Positions 24,873 through 33,086 of a stretch of 64,000 nucleotides of DNA are shown piece after piece (within the stretch, counting starts at the first letter, position 1; each line of letters begins with the position of its first letter). Made by a program: the position numbers and the translations under genes. The notes beneath the pieces are model-generated. The model worked only from the letters and a program-made list of their open reading frames with translations, ran no database searches and was not told the DNA's origin. Where the stretch lies: assembly GCF_900155475.1 (NCBI RefSeq), contig NZ_FXAM01000001.1:1351501-1415500 (forward strand). The letters are read 5' to 3'. The DNA is from Methylomagnum ishizawai (GTDB lineage Bacteria > Pseudomonadota > Gammaproteobacteria > Methylococcales > Methylococcaceae).

Positions 24873-27053
24873 CTACAGGCTCCCGATGCTCTTCAAATAA
24901 GCCAGCAATTCCCGCAAAGCCTCCGGCTTGTTGGTCGGCGCGGGCTGGCCAAGCTGGTCGGCGCTATTGACGCCATGGCAGGCCGGACAGGTGCGGATTT
25001 CCCCCGGTTGCAGCGATAGCCAATTGCGTTCCCGCACCACGAAATTGCCATCCTTGTCGGTCAATTGCCAAGTCAGCGCCCGGCGGGTGGGCAGGAGCAT
25101 CGCCACCGAGCCATCGCTGGCGATCTTCACGCTGCCTTGGGGCGCGTCCGCGGCTTGCGGCGGATTGACCTTGACGCTGTGCAGGGGTTGGGCCAGCACC
25201 CGCCGACCGGGCCGCGGCCCGTTCGAACCTTTCAAGCCGCGAATCTGGTCGGCCTGGAATGCCTGGAAATGCGCGACCTCGTAGACCTTGCCGACCGGGG
25301 TCACGGTCTGGACGCCGCCATCGGCCACCTTTAGGTTGAAGGGCTGTTGCTTGTCGCTATGGTCGCGGCGGGTGACGTTGCGCATCACGGCCAGGGCCAG
25401 CCCCTTGCTCTTGAGGTATTGCCGCAGGGCCGCCTCGTCCACGCCTTCTTCCTGCAAGATCTGGGCTTCCGGCGCTTCCAGGCTCGGCAGCAGCTTGGCG
25501 GGCTTGGTCCGGGCCTTGACTTCCACCGGCTGCAATTCCCACAACTCGCCCGAGTAATGGATCAGGGAATCCGGGTTGTAGTAGCTCACGTCCTTGCTGA
25601 TGCCGTCGGTGAGGGTCGGTCCCGCCGCCCAGGTGCCGCCCGGCTGTGGCTGCACGAGGCGGATGCGGAAGGCGTAGCGCGATTTGGGATGGAAGCCATC
25701 CCCCGCCTGGGTGCCTTCGTCGCGGTCGGCGCGGGTTTCGAAGGTGTGGGCGGCCAGCAACTTGCCGTCCGAGAGGATGGCCGGGTCGCGGTAATGGCCG
25801 CTGTTCTCGGGTGTCGGCTGCTCGCCATCCCCGGTGAACGAGGAAGTACTTTTGTCGGTGAGGTAGGTGGTCCGCATCTGGTCGGCGTTGTAGAGCGGGT
25901 TGACGTGGCTCAGGCGCACGATCTGGCCGGCAGCGTGGGTGCCGAATTCGGGAGCGTCGATGCCGATGAAATCGTCCGGCTGGGTTGGGTCTTGGGCGAT
26001 CTGGAGGAAATTCTCGATCTTGTTGGGGTTGGCGGGATTGGTCTGGTCGGTCAAGGCCGGGTCGTCCTTGAAGACGCCCTGGACGTAGGAACCGCCCAAT
26101 TCGTGGCGACCGATATGGTTGACCAGTTCCAAGACGGTGCCGTCCTCGTGCATCTGCCAGGGGAAGAAATGGTTGAAGCGGAGTCCGTTCAGGTGGGTGC
26201 CGGCCAGGGACACCGTGTCGGAGGCCAGGGGTTCGGGGAACACCTCGGCGCGGCTGTTGAGGATTTTGGCATTGGCGGATTCGCTGGAATAGTTGAACGT
26301 CCCGTAGTAATCGCCGAAATTGCGGTCGCTGGCGGCTTGCTGATCTTGTTGCAAATGGTCCCAGCGGGTGAAGGTCACCCGGCCATAGCTATCCACGAAC
26401 GGTTTGAAATCCCCGGAAGGCGAATGCGTCAACATGGTTTGCTTGCCGGTCTTGGGGTTGAGCTTCCACAGGCCGGTGTTGGACGGGGCTTCCTCGTACT
26501 CGTCCAACTGCGGATAGAGATGGGCCTGTCCGCCACGGGGCTGGTCGGAGGCGAAAATGATCTGCTCGTCGGTGCCGTAGGTCGGGCTGGTATTGTTGTA
26601 GGCCGGTTGGTTCGGCACCTTGGTGATGACCGGCGGTTCGTTCTTGCCGAGTCCCGTAACTTCGTAGAGCTGCCAGCGGTACTCGTTCCATTGATATTGC
26701 TGGGGGGCACCGATGGCCATGCTGAAGATGATTTTTTTGCCCTTCCAATGCACGGCGGGATCGCGCACCTGGATCGACGAGTTGCCCTGCGGACCGGCCT
26801 GGCCGTAGCCGGCGGCCTGGGTCAGGTTCTTGAGCGTGCCGTCGGGATAGCGGACCCATAAATCGCCGCCCCGGCCGGAACCGCCGATGGCGGCGGATTG
26901 GTTGCAGAAGGGCGAATTGATCGAGCAAAAATCCCCAGGGATCGGTACCTGGGTCACGAAGGCGATGGGATAGGGCGTGGTGATGGCGGCGTGGCCGGGT
27001 GACCCAAGCTGCGCCAGCAGGACGAGGCCCAGGGGGGCGATTTTACGGTTCAT
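24873..27053 (-). CDS. Hydrazine synthase alpha-subunit-like secreted protein with C-terminal CXXCH heme motif
   Basis: 726 residues. A Sec signal peptide ([22 protein letters not shown]) is followed by [21 protein letters not shown] and beta-propeller-like repeats ([76 protein letters not shown]). The C-terminal part ends in a single CPACH heme c site (residues 689-693). This layout is that of HzsA-related proteins, named after the alpha subunit of anammox hydrazine synthase, but widespread in bacteria that do not make hydrazine. HzsA itself has two hemes in its catalytic subunit; only one CXXCH is evident here. Likely a periplasmic c-type cytochrome of unknown redox role. Monocistronic. Confidence 0.75.
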   Translation of the reverse strand: MNRKIAPLGLVLLAQLGSPGHAAITTPYPIAFVTQVPIPGDFCSINSPFCNQSAAIGGSGRGGDLWVRYPDGTLKNLTQAAGYGQAGPQGNSSIQVRDPAVHWKGKKIIFSMAIGAPQQYQWNEYRWQLYEVTGLGKNEPPVITKVPNQPAYNNTSPTYGTDEQIIFASDQPRGGQAHLYPQLDEYEEAPSNTGLWKLNPKTGKQTMLTHSPSGDFKPFVDSYGRVTFTRWDHLQQDQQAASDRNFGDYYGTFNYSSESANAKILNSRAEVFPEPLASDTVSLAGTHLNGLRFNHFFPWQMHEDGTVLELVNHIGRHELGGSYVQGVFKDDPALTDQTNPANPNKIENFLQIAQDPTQPDDFIGIDAPEFGTHAAGQIVRLSHVNPLYNADQMRTTYLTDKSTSSFTGDGEQPTPENSGHYRDPAILSDGKLLAAHTFETRADRDEGTQAGDGFHPKSRYAFRIRLVQPQPGGTWAAGPTLTDGISKDVSYYNPDSLIHYSGELWELQPVEVKARTKPAKLLPSLEAPEAQILQEEGVDEAALRQYLKSKGLALAVMRNVTRRDHSDKQQPFNLKVADGGVQTVTPVGKVYEVAHFQAFQADQIRGLKGSNGPRPGRRVLAQPLHSVKVNPPQAADAPQGSVKIASDGSVAMLLPTRRALTWQLTDKDGNFVVRERNWLSLQPGEIRTCPACHGVNSADQLGQPAPTNKPEALRELLAYLKSIGSL

Positions 27054-27267
27054 AAGCTCTCCTCGCGGGCCGGGCCCGGATGGTGGGGGGGTGGGTTGCC
27101 GGGACGAATCCGGCCAGGTGGGAGAGCTTAAGCGGTGGGAGTGGGGGTTTCCGTGGCCTATTGCCCGGTTTTGGGGCGTACTATTTGCCGGAAATCGGCC
27201 TTGCAGGAAGGTGGAGTTTGGACTAACGGGGAATCGGTCGCTGGAAAGATAGGGATTTGGGCAGGGA

Positions 27268-27291
27268 GGCGGGCGGCCCCAGCCGCCCGCC
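27268..27291. terminator. GC-rich stem-loop after the BI-1 family gene
   Basis: GGCGGGCGGC (27268-27277) and GCCGCCCGCC (27282-27291) form a 10-bp stem around a 4-base loop, 22 bp beyond the stop codon. No T-run, so termination efficiency is uncertain. Confidence 0.45.
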
Positions 27292-27313
27292 AATCAACCG
27301 GAAGCCCCCCGGA

Positions 27314-27985
27314 TCAGTCGTCGCCGCCCAGCACGCCCAGGATTTGCAGCAGGCTGGTGAACAGGTTATAGATCGATACGTACAGGCTCACCGTCGCCAT
27401 GATGTAGTTGGTTTCGCCGCCGTGGATGATCTGGCTGGTCTCGAACAGGATCATGCCGGCCATCAGCACGATGAACATGGCCGACACCGCCAGCGACAGC
27501 CCCGGAATTTCGAAGAAGATCGCCCCGAGTCCCGCCAGGAACGCCACCAACACGCCCGCCATCAACATCCCGCCCAGATAGCTGAAATCCTTGCGGGTGG
27601 TCAGCGCATAGGCCGACAGCCCGACGAAGGTCACGCCGGTGCCGCCGAGGGCGGTCATCACCAACTGGCCGCCGTTGGCGTAATGGCCGATATAGGCGTT
27701 GAGGATCGGTCCCAGGGTCAGCCCCATGAAGCCGGTCAGCGCGAACACAAACCCGATGCCGAGGGTGCTGTTGCGGAACTTGGTGGTCAGGAACAGCAGC
27801 CCGAAATAGCCGACCAAGGTCACGATCAGCCCCGGATGCGGCAGGTCGAAAGCCATGGACAGCCCGGCGGTCAGGGCGCTGAACAGTAAGGTCATCGACA
27901 ACAGCAGATAGGTGTTGCGGATGACCTTGTTGGTTTCCAAAACGCCCGCCTGGGCGCGGGAATAAGCCACATTCACTTCGTTCAT
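27314..27985 (-). CDS. Bax inhibitor-1 / YccA family membrane protein
   Basis: 223 residues with seven predicted transmembrane helices and the family features: N-terminal RNTYLLLSMTLLFSALTAG, central FALTGFMGLTLGPILNAY, and the C-terminal acidic pocket region (LYVSIYNLFTSLLQILGVLGG followed by DD). Bacterial homologues (YbhL, YccA, BsYetJ) are implicated in pH-gated Ca2+ leak or in modulating FtsH. The start at 27985 has an AAGGAGC site; the longer frame is unsupported. Single gene, divergent from the M42 peptidase. Confidence 0.92.
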   Translation of the reverse strand: MNEVNVAYSRAQAGVLETNKVIRNTYLLLSMTLLFSALTAGLSMAFDLPHPGLIVTLVGYFGLLFLTTKFRNSTLGIGFVFALTGFMGLTLGPILNAYIGHYANGGQLVMTALGGTGVTFVGLSAYALTTRKDFSYLGGMLMAGVLVAFLAGLGAIFFEIPGLSLAVSAMFIVLMAGMILFETSQIIHGGETNYIMATVSLYVSIYNLFTSLLQILGVLGGDD

Positions 27986-28085
27986 AACATAAGCTCCTTG
28001 GATTGTTGAACGATGGATAGAGACCGGAAAATGGTACAGTAGTTTTTTCCAGCCGTGCAAAAAGCCCCCGAATAGGAAACCCACC

Positions 28086-29129
28086 ATGTCCGATCCGTTC
28101 CGCGAGCGCCTGTTCCGATTGATCGCCGACCTGGTGCTATGCCATTCGCCCAGCGGCGCGGAGCAGGAGATCGACGCCTATCTGCTGGCCTGGCTGGGCG
28201 AGCGCGGCATTCCCGCCAACCAGGACGCGGCGGGCAATATCATCGTCCGCATTCCGGGCCGCGACGGTTCGAGGCGCCTGGCCATCACCGCCCACAAGGA
28301 CGAAATCGGCGGCATCGTCAAAGGCATCCGCGACAATGGCCGGATCGAGGTCCGCAAACTGGGCGGGGCGTTCCCCTGGGTGTGGGGCGAGGGCGTGGTG
28401 GACCTTCTGGGCGACCGCGCCACCTTGCCCGGCATCCTGAGTTTCGGTTCCCGCCATGTCTCGCACGAATCCCCGCAAAAGGTCTACGAGGAAGAGCGCC
28501 CGCCGCGCTGGGAAACCGTGTGGGTGGATTGCAAATGCAGCCGTTATGAACTGGCGGAGGCCGGCATCCGGCCCGGCACCCGCGTGGTGGTGGGCAAGCA
28601 CCGCAAGCAGCCGTTCCGCCTGGGCGACGACTACATCGCCAGCTATGCCCTGGACAACAAGGCGGTGGTGGCGGTGTTGCTGCTCCTGGCCGAATCCCTC
28701 CGGCATCCGGGGCCGGAACTGTCTTTGGTGTTTTCCTCCAAAGAAGAAGTGGGCGGCATCGGCGCTTTGTATTTCACCCAGCGCAACCCCATCGACGAAC
28801 TGATCGCCTTGGATATTGCCCCCAAGTCTTCCGAATACCCGATTGTTTCCGACCGCGACCCGGTGCTGTTATCCCAGGACAGCTATGGCATGTACGACGA
28901 AGCCCTCAACGCCCGGCTCAAAGCCGCCGCCCGCGAGGCCGGGTTCGCCATCCAGCACGCCATCCTCTGCCAATTCGGCACCGACGCCTCGGTGGCGATG
29001 AAATGGGGCCATGTGCCACGGGCCGCGTGCCTGGGATTTCCCGCCGATAATACCCATGGCTACGAAATCGCCCACTTCGGGGCGCTCGAAGCCTGTTTCC
29101 GCATCCTGGAAACCTATGGTCGAACTTGA
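28086..29129 (+). CDS. M42 family metallopeptidase (glutamyl aminopeptidase/endoglucanase-like)
   Basis: 347 residues of the M42 dinuclear-zinc aminopeptidase fold. The metal/catalytic regions are AITAHKDEIGGIV (His-x-Asp), SYALDNKAVVAVLL (bridging Asp), VFSSKEEVGGIGAL (catalytic Glu pair) and NTHGYEIAHFGALEA (C-terminal His ligand). The inserted PDZ-like regulatory domain lies at about residues 65-175. It is expected to be a cytoplasmic tetrahedral oligomer that trims peptides from N-termini. One oddity is an extra Cys pair (WVDCKCSRYELAE). Monocistronic. Confidence 0.92.
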   Translation: MSDPFRERLFRLIADLVLCHSPSGAEQEIDAYLLAWLGERGIPANQDAAGNIIVRIPGRDGSRRLAITAHKDEIGGIVKGIRDNGRIEVRKLGGAFPWVWGEGVVDLLGDRATLPGILSFGSRHVSHESPQKVYEEERPPRWETVWVDCKCSRYELAEAGIRPGTRVVVGKHRKQPFRLGDDYIASYALDNKAVVAVLLLLAESLRHPGPELSLVFSSKEEVGGIGALYFTQRNPIDELIALDIAPKSSEYPIVSDRDPVLLSQDSYGMYDEALNARLKAAAREAGFAIQHAILCQFGTDASVAMKWGHVPRAACLGFPADNTHGYEIAHFGALEACFRILETYGRT

Positions 29130-29249
29130 ACCGCCGTGGCCGGGTTTGGTCAGAAGGGATGTCACGCAATCGGCCCGCAGGCTTGATTTTGCCCGCGCCA
29201 ACACCATATAAAACCGCAATCCCCCAGTACCTAGATAGGTTGTTATCCC

Positions 29250-30209
29250 ATGAAGAAACTCACCGGATTGATGTTCAGCGTCTTGATCGCCGCCACCTTG
29301 GCGGTGTCGGGCAGCGGCGATGCCTATGCCAAACGCCTGGGCGGTGGCTCCTCCTTCGGCAGCCGTCCGTCCTATAGCCAACCCTATAGCCGCTCCGCCA
29401 CGCCCAGCACCCAGCCGGGCTACGGCCAACCGGGCGCGACGGCCCAGCAACCGGCCTATTCCCCGGCGGCGCAACGCAACCAAGGCATCCGCGATTCCCT
29501 GGCCCAGCGCGGCGGTTTCATGCGGATGCTGGGTGGTTTGGCCCTGGGCGGCTTGCTCGGGGCGATGCTGTTCGGTGGCGGTTTCGAGGGCATCAACTTC
29601 CTCGATATCCTGCTGTTCGCCGGGGTCGCCTTCCTCTTGTTCAAGCTGTTCGCGGCGCGGCGGGGTGCCGCGATGGGTCGGCCCGCGCCGGCCCAGGGCT
29701 ATTATCCGCCCGAGCCGGAGTCCCAATCGCAGCCTTATCAGCGCCAGGCCGGGGCCGGTTTCGATACCGATGTGATGTCCACTAAGAACCACGTGGGCGG
29801 GACCGCCGGTTTCCAAGCCGCGCCCGCGTTGCCCGCCGACTTCGACGCGGCGGCGTTCTTGAACGGTGCCAAGGCGGCTTACGCCCTGATGCAGCAGGCT
29901 TGGGACCGGGGCGATCTGGCCGACCTCCGCAGCCTGACCACTGACAAGGTGTTCGGCGAATTGCAGGATCAACTGCGCGCCCGTGGCGGTGCCCCCAACC
30001 AGACCGAACTGCTCCAGGTCGAGGCCGAAATCCTCGAAGTCCGCGATGCCGGGGCGGATCGGGAAGTGGCGGTGTTGTTCGATACCGTGCTGCGGGAAGC
30101 GCCGGGCGCGGCCCCGGCCCAGGTCCGCGAAGTTTGGCACTTCACGCGGCCCCGCAATAGCCGCCAGCCGACTTGGTTCCTGGACGGCATCCAGCAAGTG
30201 GAAGCCTGA
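29250..30209 (+). CDS. Tim44-like domain protein, membrane-anchored
   Basis: 319 residues: a signal/anchor (MKKLTGLMFSVLIAATLAVSGSG), a low-complexity Ser/Tyr/Gln/Pro-rich region (residues 30-80), and a Gly-rich hydrophobic hairpin (GLALGGLLGAMLFGGGFEGINFLDILLFAGVAFLLFKLFAARRG, about 93-137). The C-terminal Tim44-like domain (about 190-319, e.g. FLNGAKAAYALMQQAWDRGDLADLRSLTTDKVFGELQDQL) follows. The bacterial family is conserved in proteobacteria, with a role in membrane protein handling suspected but not settled. A thioredoxin-like gene follows 60 bp downstream. Confidence 0.88.
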   Translation: MKKLTGLMFSVLIAATLAVSGSGDAYAKRLGGGSSFGSRPSYSQPYSRSATPSTQPGYGQPGATAQQPAYSPAAQRNQGIRDSLAQRGGFMRMLGGLALGGLLGAMLFGGGFEGINFLDILLFAGVAFLLFKLFAARRGAAMGRPAPAQGYYPPEPESQSQPYQRQAGAGFDTDVMSTKNHVGGTAGFQAAPALPADFDAAAFLNGAKAAYALMQQAWDRGDLADLRSLTTDKVFGELQDQLRARGGAPNQTELLQVEAEILEVRDAGADREVAVLFDTVLREAPGAAPAQVREVWHFTRPRNSRQPTWFLDGIQQVEA

Positions 30210-30269
30210 CGACCCTGGCGGGGCCGACCGGGGCGATGTCCCGGTCGGCCTCGCCGCGTTTGGGGCGCT

Positions 30270-30761
30270 ATGAAAATAAAGCTCGGCTTGTGGTTGGCGG
30301 TGGCCTGGGTCGCCGTGTTGGCTTGGCGCGGATTCGCGGGCGGCGTTTCCCCCGAGGTGGTGTTCATGAGCCTCCAGGGCGAGCGTATCCGGCTCGGGGA
30401 CTTGCGGGGGCATCCGGTGCTGGTAAGCTTCTGGGCCAGCGATTGCCGGGCCTGCGTCGAGGAAATGCCCGCTCTGGCCGCGCTCCACCGCGAGTACGCC
30501 GGGCGCGGCTTCAAGCTGGTCGCGGTGGCGATGCGCTACGATGTGCCGAACCATGTGGTCGAGTTGTCGCGGGCGGCGCGGTTGCCCTATGTGGTGGCCT
30601 TGGACCCCTTGGGGGAAATCGCCGCCGCGTTCGGCGAGGTCGAACTGGTGCCCAACCATTTCCTGCTCGATCCCCAGGGCCGCGTCGTCCTGCATAAGCT
30701 GGGGCGGGTTTCCGCCGAGGAACTCAGCCCCTTGATCGAACCCATGCTAGGAGAGAACTGA
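30270..30761 (+). CDS. TlpA-like thiol-disulfide reductase, membrane-anchored
   Basis: 163 residues: one N-terminal transmembrane helix (residues 6-20) and a periplasmic thioredoxin fold with active site SFWASDCRACVEEMP (C-x-x-C). The cis-Pro loop is at VPNHFLLDPQGRVV. Such proteins reduce apocytochrome c cysteines or other envelope thiols, which suits a genome encoding c-type cytochromes. hemJ starts 4 bp after the stop, so the two are likely translated together, linking a redox thiol protein to heme synthesis. Confidence 0.85.
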   Translation: MKIKLGLWLAVAWVAVLAWRGFAGGVSPEVVFMSLQGERIRLGDLRGHPVLVSFWASDCRACVEEMPALAALHREYAGRGFKLVAVAMRYDVPNHVVELSRAARLPYVVALDPLGEIAAAFGEVELVPNHFLLDPQGRVVLHKLGRVSAEELSPLIEPMLGEN

Positions 30762-30765
30762 TTCC

Positions 30766-31188
30766 ATGTGGTTGAAAGCCTTCCATTTGATTTTCATGGT
30801 GACTTGGTTCGCCGGCTTGTTCTATCTGCCGCGCTTGTTTGTCTATCACGCCATGAGTTCCGACGCGGTCGGCGTGGAGCGCTTCAAGATCATGGAGCGC
30901 AAGCTCTACTATGGCATCATGACGCCGGGGATGGTGCTGACCTTCGTGTTCGGTATCTGGATGCTGGCCGATTATGCCTGGGCCAGCTATGGCAGCCAGG
31001 GTTGGTTCCACGCCAAACTGGGCTTGTTGGTGCTGCTGGTGGGCTATCACTTCATGTGCGGTAAGTGGCTGGACGACTTCAAGCACGACCGCAATGTCCG
31101 CAGCCATGTTTATTACCGCTGGGCCAACGAAATCCCGGTGCTGTTCCTATTCGCCATCGTGGTGCTGGCGGTGGTCAAGCCGTTTTGA
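30766..31188 (+). CDS. hemJ: Protoporphyrinogen IX oxidase HemJ
   Basis: A 140-residue membrane protein with four transmembrane helices. It has the UPF0093 signature MWLKAFHLIFMVTWFAGLFYLPRLFVYH (conserved His, Trp, Arg), MERKLYYGIMTPGMVLT and YYRWANEIPVLFLFAIVVLAVVKPF. HemJ oxidises protoporphyrinogen IX to protoporphyrin IX, replacing HemG/HemY in most gammaproteobacteria that lack them. It overlaps almost directly with the upstream TlpA-like gene (4-bp gap). FmdB follows 39 bp later. Confidence 0.95.
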   Translation: MWLKAFHLIFMVTWFAGLFYLPRLFVYHAMSSDAVGVERFKIMERKLYYGIMTPGMVLTFVFGIWMLADYAWASYGSQGWFHAKLGLLVLLVGYHFMCGKWLDDFKHDRNVRSHVYYRWANEIPVLFLFAIVVLAVVKPF

Positions 31189-31227
31189 AGCCGCCGCGCC
31201 TTGTTCATTCATCTTTCGGAGAAAGCC

Positions 31228-31458
31228 ATGCCGACCTACGACTATCAATGCCAAGCCTGTTCCCATCCCTATACCGCCATGCACAAGATTAGCGAATCCG
31301 CCCCGCCTTGCCCGGAATGCGGCAGCACCGAGGTGAAGAAGCTGTTATCGGCTCCGGCGGTGCATGGCGGTTCCAGCAGCCGCCAGGAATTCGCGCCCTG
31401 CGGTGTGCCGGCGGCGGCGGCGGGCTGTGGTTCGGGGATGTGCGGGCATAGCCATTAG
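31228..31458 (+). CDS. FmdB family zinc-ribbon protein
   Basis: 76 residues: MPTYDYQCQACSHPYTAMHKISESAPPCPECGSTEVKKLLS is the standard FmdB zinc ribbon (C-x2-C...C-x2-C). A Ser/Ala/Cys-rich tail with three further Cys (FAPCGVPAAAAGCGSGMCGHSH) may bind metal. The family is widespread and named from the formamidase operon of Methylophilus; its function is putatively regulatory and not proven. The ATG at 31228 has GGAGAAAG upstream. Confidence 0.88.
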   Translation: MPTYDYQCQACSHPYTAMHKISESAPPCPECGSTEVKKLLSAPAVHGGSSSRQEFAPCGVPAAAAGCGSGMCGHSH

Positions 31459-31512
31459 TTCGAGATATCTTCCCGCGGATGGCCCCGCCTGCCGCGGGAG
31501 GAGATCGGAACC

Positions 31513-31662
31513 ATGCCGCACTTGATCGATGTCGAGTGGAAGGACACGCGGTTTTATCAGGAAGTGTTCGCCAAGGGTGAAGAGGTGGGCCGCGAGGAGG
31601 GCGAAGCCGTGTTGGATTGCAGGGAGCCGCAGGACTTCGCGGCTTGGCTGGCCCGGTCTTGA
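31513..31662 (+). pseudogene. C-terminal fragment of a PD-(D/E)XK nuclease-family (Rpn-like) protein
   Basis: A 49-codon frame: MPHLIDVEWKDTRFYQEVFAKGEEVGREEGEAVLDCREPQDFAAWLARS. The RFYQEVFAKGEEVGREEGEA segment resembles the repeated G-x-x-x-G-R-x-E-G linker of Rpn-type recombination-promoting nuclease proteins, whose nuclease domain (N-terminal) is missing. It has an RBS-like GGAGGAG upstream. Probably a remnant; expression as a mini-protein cannot be excluded. Confidence 0.4.
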
Positions 31663-31677
31663 ATCTTGTTCCGGGGT

Positions 31678-32403
31678 TCAGGCGATCCGCTCCCGCCTGT
31701 ATCCCGCCGCATCGAAGCACAGCGCCCATTCTTCCCCGTTCCATTCGGGCAGTACGAAGCGCTGGCCGCTTTTCCCCTCGATATTCATGTCATGCACCTG
31801 GGGTCTGTGGGTATGGCCATGGATCAGCCGGGCCACGCCCGCCCCGCGTAGGGCTTCCGCCACCGCGTCCCCGTTCACGTCCATGATCTCGTAGGTTTTG
31901 CCGCTTTTGTCCAAGCCGCTCTTGATGCGGTACCAACGGGCATAGAGCCGCCGCAGCCACAAGGGTTTGCCCAATGCGTCCTGTTTCCAGGCATCCGTGC
32001 GTATCCTGGCGCGGGCCGTTTGGTACTGGACATCGTCGGTGCAGAGCAAATCGCCGTGGGTCAGGAGGGTAGGCGTGCCGTAGAGGTCGATCACAGCGTA
32101 ATCGCCGAGCAATCGGACGCCGGTTTCCTCCGCGAAGCGCTGGCCCAGCAGGAAATCGCGGTTGCCATGTTGGAAGAAAACTTCGGTGCCGCCGTCCACC
32201 AGCCGCCGCAAACCCGCTTTGACAGCGCGGTTGGGCTGGGAATCGTCGTCGTCGCCGAGATAGGCGTCGAACAAATCGCCCAGGATGTAGAGCCTTTCGG
32301 CCTGGGATGCCTGGGCGTCGAGGAAGCGCAGGAAACGCCGCGCCGTGTCGGGCCGCGCGGTTGAAAGGTGCAGGTCGGAGACGAACAGCGTTTCCCGGCG
32401 CAT
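31678..32403 (-). CDS. lpxH: UDP-2,3-diacylglucosamine diphosphatase
   Basis: A 241-residue calcineurin-like phosphoesterase. The metal motifs are FVSDLHLS, ILGDLFDAYLGDDD, FQHGNRDFLLG, LTHGDLLCTDD and LIHGHTHRP. It hydrolyses UDP-2,3-diacylglucosamine to lipid X in lipid A synthesis at the inner membrane. The cyclophilin gene lies 5 bp upstream on the same strand (ppiB-lpxH is a common pair), and the ATG at 32403 is the family start within a much longer shadow frame. Confidence 0.96.
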   Translation of the reverse strand: MRRETLFVSDLHLSTARPDTARRFLRFLDAQASQAERLYILGDLFDAYLGDDDDSQPNRAVKAGLRRLVDGGTEVFFQHGNRDFLLGQRFAEETGVRLLGDYAVIDLYGTPTLLTHGDLLCTDDVQYQTARARIRTDAWKQDALGKPLWLRRLYARWYRIKSGLDKSGKTYEIMDVNGDAVAEALRGAGVARLIHGHTHRPQVHDMNIEGKSGQRFVLPEWNGEEWALCFDAAGYRRERIA

Positions 32404-32408
32404 GGGGC

Positions 32409-33020
32409 TTATTCGCCGCCGATAAGGGTGGCTTTTTCGATGGTGATGGGGGTTTTGGGCACGTCGCCGTAGGGGCCGTGGTTGCCGGTGGGGATGGTCG
32501 CCATCTTGTCCACCACGTCCATGCCGGAGGTTACTTCGCCGAACACGGCGTAGCCCCAGCCCTGCGGGGTTTTGCTCTTGAAGTCCAGGAAGCCGTTGTC
32601 CTTGTAGTTGATGAAGAATTGCGCCGAGGCGGAATCCGGGTCGGGGGTGCGGGCCATGGCGAGGGTGCCGCGCAGGTTTTTGAGGCCGTTGTCGGCTTCG
32701 TTCTTGATGGGGGCGTGGGTGGGTTTCTGGGTGAAATCCGCCGTGAAGCCGCCGCCCTGGGCCATGAAGCCGGGGATGACGCGGTGGAAGATGGTGCCGT
32801 CGTAATGGCCTTCCTTGACGTAGGCCAGGAAGTTCTGGACGGTTGCGGGGGCTTTGGCGGCGTCCAGCTTGATGACGATATCGCCGAGGCTGGTTTGCAG
32901 TTTCACTTGGGGGGAGGTGTCGGTCACTTTGGGTTTCTCCTGGGGTTTGGGTTTGTCGGCGGCTTGGCAGTTCAGGGCCAGGCCAAGGGCGCAAAGGAAC
33001 AGGGCGGCTGGAACTCGCAT
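32409..33020 (-). CDS. Periplasmic cyclophilin-type peptidyl-prolyl isomerase
   Basis: 203 residues: a signal peptide (MRVPAALFLCALGLALNCQA), a short Lys/Pro-rich linker, and the bacterial cyclophilin core with YDGTIFHRVIPGFMAQGGG, GTLAMARTPDPDSASAQFFIN and YAVFGEVTSGMDVVDKMA. It catalyses cis-trans isomerisation of prolyl bonds in the periplasm (PpiA-like in location, PpiB-like in sequence). It precedes lpxH by 5 bp, suggesting co-transcription. Confidence 0.92.
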   Translation of the reverse strand: MRVPAALFLCALGLALNCQAADKPKPQEKPKVTDTSPQVKLQTSLGDIVIKLDAAKAPATVQNFLAYVKEGHYDGTIFHRVIPGFMAQGGGFTADFTQKPTHAPIKNEADNGLKNLRGTLAMARTPDPDSASAQFFINYKDNGFLDFKSKTPQGWGYAVFGEVTSGMDVVDKMATIPTGNHGPYGDVPKTPITIEKATLIGGE

Positions 33021-33086
33021 CGTGGTTCGCTCGTGATATTGGGATTTTTTGGGAAAACCATGGCGGGGTCGCCAGAAGGCGCAAGT

